From Hydnum rufescens UP504 (taxonomy: Eukaryota; Basidiomycota; Agaricomycetes; Cantharellales; Hydnaceae), in assembly GCA_014904985.1 (NCBI GenBank), contig MU128980.1, positions 95,213 through 159,212 of the forward strand: DNA of 64,000 bases, read 5' to 3'. Below the pieces are notes generated by a model. The model did no database searches, was not told the DNA's origin, and saw only the letters and a program-made list of their open reading frames with translations. Within the stretch, counting starts at the first letter, position 1. The number at the start of each line of letters is the position of its first letter. A program made the position numbers and the translations under genes. Shown here in pieces: positions 26,592-36,808 of the stretch.

Positions 26592-28247
26592 TCATAGGCC
26601 ACTCATAAAGCATCCTTCCCCAAAGCGGAAAAATCCCACAGTGCCAGCATCTACAACGCCAATAATGACATTTTTATGACCCGCACGGATCGCTGCAAAC
26701 GGATGGGGCGTGGGGGCCGGTGGTTTTCGTTGCCTCCCTGAGAGCCATGCAAAGGAAAAGATGGAGCGAATAGAGGTGGTGGGGGTGAGGGTTCAGGAGT
26801 ATTTCGTCGTCGCGGAAGGGGGGGTGGTATTCGAGGAAGTGTTCCAAAAAGAGCAGTTAACTCTTCGATTGAAGGAATCGGGGTTGTGCGGGCGCTATAA
26901 TGCAATCCACTGCTCAGGAGAGAACGGACAGCGAGAGAATTTGGGAATGCTATCTACTCAATAACCACTAGTTCGAAATCTGGAGGTGGAGGGGCAGTCT
27001 TCTTCCATGTCGTGTTTGGTTTCCAGATGTGATAGAAAACTTGGTACGGCGTAGACGAACGGACATCACGTCCTGTTCGTAATGGTTCGGCATGTCCAGC
27101 AGGTATAATTCGAAGAGTACGAAATATGGTCGCTGGAAGACAGTGGCTTTAGCAAATAAAACAAACCCAGTGAATGAGGGTTCACAACGCACGATATGTG
27201 CATGTAGAGAGCCATCCCGATTTTATTCGCCACAGAGGCGAGAACCCATATGGGGGGTTAAGACGTAATAAGATGTAATAATGGTGCTCTAAGGACGGAT
27301 CGTAGCCAAATGTATATTCGCTTCAGGATCGGGGTATTCTGCTCCTCGGCCAACTTAGGTGGGGGAGGCAAAGGAAAAGAGGGCGTATTGGGTGGGGCCA
27401 CCGATCTAGTGACAACAAATCCCAGACGTTTTAGATATGCATAGCACTACGGAGTGGCAAGTGTTTTTTGAGGAGGGGGACTCGCAATGGATCTGTGGGT
27501 GGGACATACCTCATATCGCTCCAGCGTGAGATCTTCCCGGCCTATCATCTCTGAAAAAGCCTGCTGAACAGTCATTGGAGCAGCATGGCCACCAGAATCC
27601 GGGGAAAATGTCGTTTGTGGTCCTTCGTCCCCAGTCTCTGACTTGTAGCACATCAAGGAGCCCCGTTCAACCAGATACAGGGCCTCTTCCGGTAGTAATT
27701 CTAGAAAGGAAATGACGCGAGGCTTTTCAGACGGGAGGTAGGATACCAGACGTCGCATGGAATGGCCCATAGTATTAAAATGTATGCCGCGAGCCTGGAA
27801 TACCTGCGCGCGAGCGAGGCCAGGGCGCCATAGACCATAAGTGATTGATTTACTACAAAAAATGACCCGAACATGAGAAGAGAGGGAACAAGGATAGATC
27901 GGAAGATGTCCCGCGCCTCGACATTCCTCGTACACCTTTAAGTGCATTGACCATAGCTTCTCGCGATCTGGCGAGGGAATATTCCTGTAGACCAGATCCA
28001 GGCGCAGGCTCAAATTCCTTCTCACCGCGCCGTGGAATGACAGGCCTAGCAATTCCTATAGTAGGACTGGGAATTTCAACCTTTCATGAGTCAAAGGTTG
28101 TGGCGATTTGGAGCAGCTAGGTGGGCACGAACGGCAATTTTGTCCAATCTGGCGTGTCTTCTTCTCCCGAAGATTCTCCACTGCCATTGTCCTCGATACC
28201 TGACTGTGCACCTGTAGTCTGCGTCGGAGCTCATAGACATCATCCAT
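26592..28247 (-). CDS. SEN54: tRNA-splicing endonuclease subunit Sen54
   Basis: Recognisable blocks in order: an acidic stretch SGEEDTPDWTKLP near 28130; RPVIPRRGEKEFEPAPGSGL; SKSITYGLWRPGLARAQVFQ; ARGIHFNTMGHSMRR; ELLPEEALYLVERGSL; MTVQQAFSEMIGREDLTLER then, after an intron, YAYLKRLGFVVTRS; a variable region; PIPSIEELTALFGTLPRIPP; and the C-terminus AGHKNVIIGVVDAGTVGFFR ending FGEGCFMSGL (stop 26592-26594). This is the family's N-terminal and C-terminal structure. Sen54 is the non-catalytic partner of Sen2 in the heterotetramer that removes tRNA introns. The start is uncertain: ATG 28247 (MDDVYELRRRLQ) is in a different frame from the acidic block, so a frame break or an undetected exon lies near 28205. 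Confidence 0.85.
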
Positions 28248-31002
28248 GGCGGCGAACCAATCTCGGCAACTCCCGTATCGTGTGCTCTGTAGTTTCGATC
28301 AATGATCACGGATCACAGAGTCACAGGTCACGGTGAAGATTCAAAAAGGTACGTCACAATCTCAAGTAACAGTAACAAATTTTGGTGTAGGATGGATCTG
28401 GAGACCCGAATCTTACAGGACAAAACCTAACGCTCGAGAAAACAGATCTCTCGGAGACATCCGTAAACAATTTCACAACTCAATCGGTCAAGTGAAACAT
28501 GGTCGCGTTTCAGTGCGAACAAACAGAACCAGGCCGGTTCTGAATTGCCTGTGCACAGTAACCTAGAGCAATGGATGACGCCTGGCCAACTCGCACCCCT
28601 GGCCTGCTGAAGTGATGAAATAGTATCCCATGGACACTATCCTGAAGACAACCTTCGGAACTTTTCACTGGGTTCTTCACGGAGCGTTGCCAACTTGTAC
28701 AACCCTGGTCCATCTGCAAAAGGGGTGCACTTCACTTGAGTTCTAGGGAGTGAATCGTGACGTTAATCTGCCGGTAACGAATCGACGCATGAGTATACTG
28801 CGGGAATCTAAAAAAGTCAGATTCTATCATGTGGATTACAGTAGTTCTTCCGCCGGACAGGACTGCTGATGGCAACGCCGATTGCTGCGGGTAAGCGTGG
28901 ATCTTATCCAGCGGTCGGGGTGCCTCGACTCCGATATTCTACCAGGCTACGAAGGGGCGTTACTTGGGGACCGGGATCTCCTCTGGAAAACCGCGGAATA
29001 CATAATCCCACGGAGATCTAAAACACGCATTGCGCATAGCGCGCCTTCGATTTGATGCTGACGGACGGTAGCGTTCTGAACATTCACACCTTTCTCCGGA
29101 TCGTGACCCCCCCGAGGGCATTGGATTGGCTACTGGAGGAATTGCATGACCCCCTGTTGACAGGGATGGTATGTCGTGATGCAATCCCCCTTGCCATATA
29201 CGAAATGGCTGACTCCCGCTAGGCCACTCCCCCACTGGGTATGCATCGCATTGATGTCGTCTTGGCATCGTTATCTGAGGACACAGTGGATAGGGCTCCT
29301 TGGCTTAACATTTTGTCCACAGGATGTACGAAAATACCGTTGCGATAAGGGAGAAAACTCTGGTTGGGTGATCGCAGATCAGAGAGAATGACTTTTCACA
29401 ATGCGGGGTATCCACAGTCTGTAGAATCGCGCTATCAGATTCTATTAACTACTGATATAAATATGTTTTATTGTCTGACGTCTGGATTTCTCTGAGAAAA
29501 GAGGAATTCGCACGGGCGCCCAGCTCTGTTCCTGGGTGCATTGGCACCGTTTGCAGCTCAGCCAGGCGGATGTTGGAAATGATTCTCACTGACCGAACTC
29601 ATCAGAATGTCTGTTCATTTCTTGTGCTCGAGGGCCGATCGGGAGCCTCCAACCCTGAGCTTAGAAGCCAGCTTTTGTTGTGTTCAAACCCTTTGAGGGT
29701 CAAATGCTTGGTCTACTTGCCGTATCGAACGTGGTTGTTGTTGGCCGCATGCGATCCCACCTAGTGGGGCCACTCAGCAGTTAATGTCTCGATTTCTTAC
29801 TACCTGTGGTCTTGTACCCTGACCAACTACACCCACGCGAGATAAGGAATTGCATCAGGGGAAGCCTTCCTATACACGTACCCATGCACGTGAAGTTGAT
29901 AATAGCGCCTGCGATGTTTAGACTTGTATCTAGACGAGACACATTCATCGGACTTGAAGCGTCACAAAATCAGTGACAATTAGAACAGACCAGGAGAGGG
30001 AAGAAGTGATAACAAACTCCTCGCGTCCATAGTGGTCGGGTCGAGTCATAGATCCAGGGAATATATCCGGGATTGGGGAAAGGACTGGCAGTATCCACGT
30101 TGTGTTAAAGAGAGAGTGAGGTATGGACAGATGAAGCAGGATCAAGAAAAAAAGTAATAGGCGCCATTACCAAATCGAACATCACTATACAGGATAGGCA
30201 TGTTCCTGGCATCGATTCATGGGCACATTTTTCCGACAGCAACGGCGGATTTACATAAATCGAGCGCGATATCTCGGTCCATTAAACCCGCATTAGTGCC
30301 TGTAACCAAAACGATTTGGCTAATTCTTTGGGTATCATTTGTAAACCTTAAAAGAAAGTGGGGAAAAAACATCATACACCTTGGGAAATAAAATGTCGGG
30401 TACCGATCCAGTACAGACTTACGAGTGCCCCCAAGCGGTGAGCTCACAAGTGGATTGCAATATGCGGGGACGGGGGCGGCCCGAGTTGTGCTCACGGACG
30501 TGATTGCCGCTCATACCATGTAGGCATTAGAAAGAACGGCTGCGGAAGGAATGCAATGAAAGTCTAATTTGGCCCAGGTTCACCTATCAAATTGTCGCCA
30601 AGGCAAAGAGAATATTGGAGCACATTACAGCAGACAGGTTGCCATGTCGGTATATCCATGCTCGACGTGGCCTCAGATGGGGTGGGGACACTCCAGGGGA
30701 TAATTTGAGCTTTTTGTCAATGGCTATCACACCTGAATCGCCGGCGCCAAGACAGCGCTTGGAAACAAAAAAAAAATTCAAAAAGGGGCGCGTCGGCAAT
30801 TGCCGCATGTCCTTGCCCAATTATTTAGCCCAGTGCGCCCCGGTGGCCACTCTCGCTCACATTTCCACCTTTCTTTCCTGATATCCTTGAAGGATCCCAC
30901 CTCTCGCTTCCATTTTAAAGGACTTCATATTTTGCTCTGCAAGTTCCACTACGTGGCGCGCGATCCCTCAGACTGGGGATTTAACTGGACACTCTTTTCA
31001 CG
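28248..31002. other. 2.7-kb gene-poor divergent interval
   Basis: This lies between the head-to-head SEN54 (-) and ferric reductase (+) genes. Open frames are all under 105 codons, have no splice-consistent extensions and show no recognisable family. I see no repeats, tRNA or transposon ends by eye. Pyrimidine-rich DNA at 30830-30930 is consistent with the ferric reductase promoter. Confidence 0.4.
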
Positions 31003-33179
31003 ATGAGCTCCCCAAAGCCGGCGCCGCCCCTGTGCCTCCTAATTTTTTTCCCAATGAGAAATTGGCCTTTATCTCTTTTATCGTTCTCTCCGCAGCGGTA
31101 GTTCTCTACGCTATATTCACCATTCCCCATGCGATTGCTCGTTTTTCAGCCAAGTCAGCTTGGAAAAAAGGATCCCTATTGTTTTATTCTCCGCCAGAGA
31201 CTCGGGGTCCCCGGGAATATCTGGAGGGTTTCCATCGCCGCCCATTTCATCGAAAAAGATGCTGCCCTACACCAGGGGGGGACTGCCTCAACACTTGTCC
31301 GCATTCCTCGCTACAACCCCCAGGATTCGCGAGGTGCACCCCCTCACCTCCGATCTTGGGACGCCATGTTATATCCTGTTTCTTCTCTACTCTCCCCTCG
31401 ATTTTTCGGCTACTCTCTGTCGCAGCTTTTGATTCTTTTCTCGTATGCCGTCCTGTTTGGCGTCTTGCTGCTGATTTATTCAGACCCCGTAAGTGTCGGG
31501 GAGCCATCGTGAGGCTCCGTCAAGAACTTAGTGGTTCTCTTCATGCAGACCAGAAATCCCAAGCGCGCCGGCTGGATTGCGATGTCTCAAATGCCTGTAG
31601 TTTTTATTTTGGGTACCAAGAATTCCATTGTGGGACTATTAACGGCACGCGGCTACCAAAATGTGAGACCATTTACTTTCCAAATATGCTGTTCTGACTT
31701 GCTTGCGGACTTACGGCGCTTAGTTGAATTATATCCACCGCTGGGTGGGGCAACTCATCTTCATCGCCTCGCTCTTCCACGTAGTGTCCTTCCGTGCGTA
31801 GAACTTTTCTGAGAAATGGACATAGCAGCTGATAAATATGTGCAGTCGTCCTTTGGACAAGAGCTGGAACACTACAACACTCCATGATTCGACCGGTCTC
31901 CATTTGGGGGACTGTTGCCTTTGGGGGCATAGCCCTTCTCTCTGTCTGCTCCCTTCCTGCCATCAGGAGATGGTCATACACATTCTTTTTCCATTGTCAC
32001 TGGGTTGGCTATATTACCTTGCTCATTTCGGTGCGTGTGGGCCCTATTTAGCTTCGCGTATCGAGAACTGATGGAGAGCCCACAGATCTGGAATCACGTC
32101 CCAGAGGCAATCCCATACGCCATTGCCACTGCTGGTATCTATGTCCTTGATCTTTTCCTCCGCACGATAAAATCCCACATCACCCAAGCGACGATTCATT
32201 TCGTTCCTGAGATGACGTGTACGAGGGTGTCTATCCGCAATGTCAGCAGAGGCTGGCGTGCTGGACAGCACGTCCGCCTTACTGTTCTCTCGATGGGGAT
32301 GGGCCTTGGTGTAATTGAGAGCCACCCCTTCACAATTGCGTCTGCAAGTGGCGATGATGAGGGGCTCATTCTATATTGCAAGAAGACCGGCGACTGGACC
32401 GCCAAGTTGGGGACTCTGGCCGAAGGAGGTATAACGGCGAAGAGCTCCGAGGCGGGATTTGGCGCAGGTCGTAATGTCAGTGTCATCGTTCAAGGGCCAT
32501 ATGGTGGCCCTGGGCATGTTGTGTTCTCGAGCTATTCCGCCGCCATGGTGGTGTGTGGTGGAAGTGGGATTACGTTTGGTTTGGCCACTGTGAAGGAGAT
32601 CATGCGCGATGCGTTCGATAGAAGGAGTCATGTGAGACTGGTGGATTTAATTTGGGTTGTCTGCGATCCCAGTGCGTATTCCATCTATGAACGAGACATT
32701 TGTCGGGGTGGTCAATCTCATCCCCGCATATCTACATTTTACTGTAGGCAGTCTCACCCCTCTTCTTCCAACGTTCACAAAGTTGTGTGAACAGGCTGCT
32801 TGCGTCTCTTCGGTCTCCTTGCACATTACCATTCATTATACCCGTGCCCCTCTGAGGCTCCGGTATTCGCGCTTCCTGATGGTATTGTCATGCAGGCTGG
32901 CCGGCCAGAACTTCGGGATACGCTCTATGCGTCCCTGAGTTGCGTCTCTGCGCTCAAGAATAAATCACGCTCTGGTCCTCATGGTGTTATCGTTGGAGTT
33001 TGTGGTCCTAAGGGACTTGTTGCGCAGGTACGCAAGGTCGAACGTGGGGTTGGGAAATCAGTGCGCAAGGCTGTCGGGGGCATTGAACTCGTTGACGAGT
33101 AAGCGACCCTTCTTTCAACTGACCTTTTCCAGCACGCTGACGGCGTGCTTCCTTTACCTGCAGGGTATTTGGCTGGTGA
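31003..33179 (+). CDS. Ferric-chelate reductase (Fre-type metalloreductase)
   Basis: A membrane flavocytochrome that reduces extracellular Fe(III)/Cu(II) before uptake. Start ATG 31003 reads MSSPKPAPP and then meets a C4 run (31027-31030); the frame one base away continues PNEKLAFISFIVLSAAVVLY. Membrane segments include FFGYSLSQLLILFSYAVLFG. Conserved blocks follow: AGWIAMSQMPVVFILGTKNS; LNYIHRWVGQLIFIASLFHV with haem-ligand His residues; RAGQHVRLTV and ESHPFTIASAS (FAD-binding); VQGPYGGPGH; and VVCGGSGITFGLATVKEI (NAD(P)H-binding). The last intron (about 33114-33162) splices to the typical terminal VFGW, stop 33177-33179. Four or more introns are visible. No iron-regulator site could be confirmed. 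Confidence 0.87.
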
Positions 33180-35477
33180 AAATCTTCAGGATTCCAAATG
33201 TATGAGAATGCCAACTTTCTCTTTGTATATTGTGCTTGCCCAAAATGGGTGGGATTATTTATTACATTGCCTATCGAATTCATAGTGGGGCATGTGCCAT
33301 CCTGGTATGGTCACAGTCCCCATCGCTTGCGCTTTTGATGCGACTTACGTGCGGCGGGAGCTTGCCCCACCGCCCTCCCCCTTCACCTCATCCCGAAGTT
33401 CAGATCCTCTTTTGTCTGCGCAGTCTCCTTGATCCTCATGGATATAGACTTTAGCCCAAGAATTACAACGAGTGTGTGGTCACTAAGAAGGATATTGAAC
33501 GTCCGAGTTTACAACCGACGGCAGCAGCTTCTCCCGCCGAACTCGGGGCTCAAAAAAAGGCAGGAAAGGCAAATCTCCGAATTACTGTAATTGATTGGCG
33601 GTGGGATCCATCAAGGCTGCTAAGCTACATGATGCGAGCGGCATATGTCGAAGTTGTGACGAGTACAGTAGGCTTCTTGGAGACGCAATACTAATCGTTG
33701 GGTCGGCGCATACACGCAGTACTCGCAGTCTAATTCAAGTCCGTAGTTGAGAACCACCGGGGCTTCTGATTCACAATGATTTAAACTAACTATAGGCAGT
33801 ATAGAGGCTAAAGCTTCCAGGGAGGCGTATTACAGTAATCACTCACCGGGAGTCTGCAACGCCATAATTTAGGGCCTAAGTGTCCCAGCCAAAAAGAAGA
33901 GGCCCTGCTCCCATATTCGAGCCCATTACCCAGATGAGTCTAGCTTCGAATTCAGCCAACAAATCAAGTCTTAGTTGTAGTTTATTTGATTCGCAGCGCA
34001 GCGCAACATATTAGACCAATTCTTCTTGGGTGAACCGTCTTCAATAGTTTGGTCGTGGGGTTCGCGTTGTGAGGGGAAAGGGAGAGACAGAACAAAATTG
34101 TTAGGTACATGCCCTGCATCTATTGATATAAGGGTGGTGAGGCCCATTCGCCAAGAATAGAAGGGAGAGATAGAGATGGTGCCTTCTTTGTATGATGATG
34201 CAATACCTTGAGGGAATGATAACATAGATAGCAAACCCGATATAACTGATACTGTATATTGATGTGAAAGCAAGAGTTGCTCTCCAACTTGGACCACAGC
34301 CAGGAACGGTATTTACAGAGATTGATATCCCCGATCCAGAGCTGAATCAGGTACGTGAAGTACATACGAGGTCGGCCGCCGAAGCCAGATGATGTTTCTG
34401 GGACCGGCGTTAACATCTCTGCTGATCAGGCTATTCTTTTCTCCGCATCTCATGCTCGGAATTGGCCGATGATCTTGGCCAATTTGCCCCCGAAATCTCT
34501 GCTGAGAGTCTGAGACTTCCTCAAGTTCCACCACTGGTGGACTACTCCAACGGACTGCACGCATCCGTCTGAATGAGAGCCTGTTAAGGCTCCAATTCCC
34601 CGAAAGTCTACTGATCCCCCTATTTGCATTCCTCGCCCTGCCTTTAACCAGTAGGCGCTCCTTCGCCATATTTTCCCAGGAAAGCAGTTGGTTTCTTTCC
34701 TCGGTGCCCCAAACTAAGTAGGCCCATCTTGGCAACACGACCGTTCGCTGCGCCTTCTCTCGTAAGACTATCTCGAAGGTGCAGGGGACTGAGATCGCTC
34801 GTGTGTCTTTGCAACCTGGGGTCGTATATCCTGTATTCGCCTTTGTTCAGCATGTCGCAGCCAAGTCAATTAGAAAGTTTCCGTCGTCAGCCTCTTCGTT
34901 ATGGCTGGATATCTGGCACTTGTCGTGGCTATAATATTTTATCGGGCCGACATTGCTGCGAACACCAAACACACTTGGATAGATCTCTCCCAGGAATCCC
35001 TGAAGTATGCATACAGAGGGTGGGAATTCCATGAAGAGTTGGGTCGAGTTTTTTTCTGTGTGTCTTGTTCGCATGAAAGGAGAACAATACAACTGATATA
35101 TCTTTTCATATACAGGGCCTTCTCGTGCCGAAATGTTCCCCACACTACTGTAAGTTAATATTTAGATAATACATCGGGGTCTAAGTGGGTGGGACGGGGA
35201 AATGTCGACGACGATCTTATTAGGCAACGCGGATTGGGTGTACTTTCCGGGCAGTAATGGTCGTCTTTTCGAATATTGAGAGTATATGCATATATAGTAT
35301 GGGAATAATTGGTAGTTGGATCCCTGCAAGTTAACGGTGGTCATCTCTGGCATTAAGCAATTGCATCCATCAGCTGTGGTAGTCGGAGACCCGACTCTTT
35401 CGCGTTCCAAATGGTCTTCGCGGATGACTGGCAATAGGGGGAGATGACGTAATACGACTTGTCGAGTTTGCCAAAAC
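33180..35477. other. 2.3-kb interval without a convincing gene
   Basis: After the ferric reductase there are short open frames only. One at 33476-33694 (+) encodes KANLRITVIDWRWDPSRLL, faintly like a ferric-reductase loop, but has no start or partners. An open frame at 34313-34738 (-) begins with GTG, not ATG. I see no tRNA or transposon ends. Confidence 0.4.
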
Positions 35478-36296
35478 ATGGGAGAGGCGCACTTGCCACC
35501 TCACTACATCCTTCTCTCACAGACAACCCTTCCTGCTACCTCGTCATCCCCGTCCCTTTCCTCTGGTGCAGGGGCCCATGCTATATCTACAACGCCAACG
35601 CCGGCGCTTACCTTCCCCTTGATTCACTACCACTATGCAGATGATCCGCCACTCTCACTTATCCCATCGAGCAAAGGAAAAGACATTGGACAGCAGCACT
35701 ATATCATACTTGATTATGACCCTCACGCTCCTCATGCGCCTTTCCTTGTGCGTAGCATTTCAGACGGGTTGGCAGTCGTCGGTGTCAAAGTCACCGAGGC
35801 ACCCGGGATTGGACGGGGAGGAGATGAAGAACGAAATACAAGTATGTATGTGATTGAAACTGTTTGTACTGGGTCAGCCGCGCGGTACGTTCTCGCTTGC
35901 GTTTGGGCCTCATACATGTGTTGGGGCGACGCATTGAGGCACATTGCTTGACTAGAACGCAAGGCACAACGGAGTCGCAGCAAGATTGGCTCAACGATCC
36001 TGCTGGGGCTGTTTCTCGATTTAAACAACGGTGCGGTGATCTTGATATTTGTGCTCATTCCTTGCGCTCTGCTGGAACCCACGCGCCACGCGTTATGCAG
36101 GAATTCCGTGTTACGCGAGGTCCTCGACTACCCTGAACGACATATGGTGGACACCCTCAAGAATCAAGGCGAGCCGCTGAATCCTGCCTCTGCTCCGAGT
36201 CAACCTACGGGTGGAGACCACGGCGCTGCCCCCGATTCTGCATCTCCCGCTTCTTCCCCTGAAACTATGAGGAACGTCCCCCTTGGACCGGGCTAG
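35478..36296 (+). CDS. Small spliced protein of unknown function
   Basis: ATG 35478 opens MGEAHLPPHYILLSQTT. The protein continues IHYHYADDPPLSLIPSS, YIILDYDPHAP, ISDGLAVVGVKVTEAPG, and MYVIETVCTGSAAR. A GTACGT..TTGACTAG intron (about 35885-35955) leads to TQGTTESQQDWLNDPAGAV and FKQR; a GTGCGG..ATGCAG intron leads to NSVLREVLDYPERHMVD and a low-complexity Pro/Ser tail, stop 36294-36296. Splice phases close exactly, which supports a real gene of roughly 210 residues. The C-terminal part looks helical, perhaps coiled-coil. I have no confident family; it is similar in style to conserved hypothetical proteins of Agaricomycetes. It is followed by the Trs65 gene on the same strand 512 bp away. Confidence 0.6.
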
Positions 36297-36808
36297 TTCT
36301 CCTCACTGATTCGCATGGTGATAGCAATCTTAAGCTGCATCCAAGTGCTGGGTGTTCGGACTGTTTGACGGGATTTCTTCCATCACACTTTTGTACGCAG
36401 AGAGCACTTACTCAATATCCATGATGCGTGAACGGCATCCAGTTTACCAGTGGGTGCAATTTTTGGAAATTCCTCGGATTGCCTCTGCTGGGGATTGCAC
36501 TTCATGTGCTACCACGGGAAGTCATTTGGAAGATGCCTTCAACGGCTTGCGGCTCTTGGTGATATGTACGATCACTTATATTTTTCGACACATACCGTGG
36601 GCGTACATATTAAGAGCAGAAGTCGGTTGAGAACGATCTAGGCCATGCTTTGCTAAGTCCAAAGCTAGAGTACTAGATCGCCTCGAGGAGCGACCAGTAG
36701 CCTTCTGTTCTATCGCAATGCGACATGCTAGCAATGAGCTTGTGTCACGGGTGACTCCGAAGCTCACAGTCTGTCTGTACATCTACATTTTTCAGGTTTG
36801 AGGTTGAA
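36297..36808. other. Spacer upstream of the Trs65 gene
   Basis: About 510 bp holding the 3' UTR of the small gene and the promoter of the Trs65-like gene. Open frames at 36352-36630 (+) are short and show nothing recognisable. Confidence 0.4.

Noticed and set aside
33476..33694. Possible ferric reductase fragment (LRITVIDWRWDPSRLL)
   Set aside because: Similarity is limited to a few residues of one loop, the real gene already has its typical VFGW end at 33179, and there is no start codon.
34313..34738. 141-codon minus-strand frame
   Set aside because: It begins with GTG, has no splice partners and no recognisable sequence.
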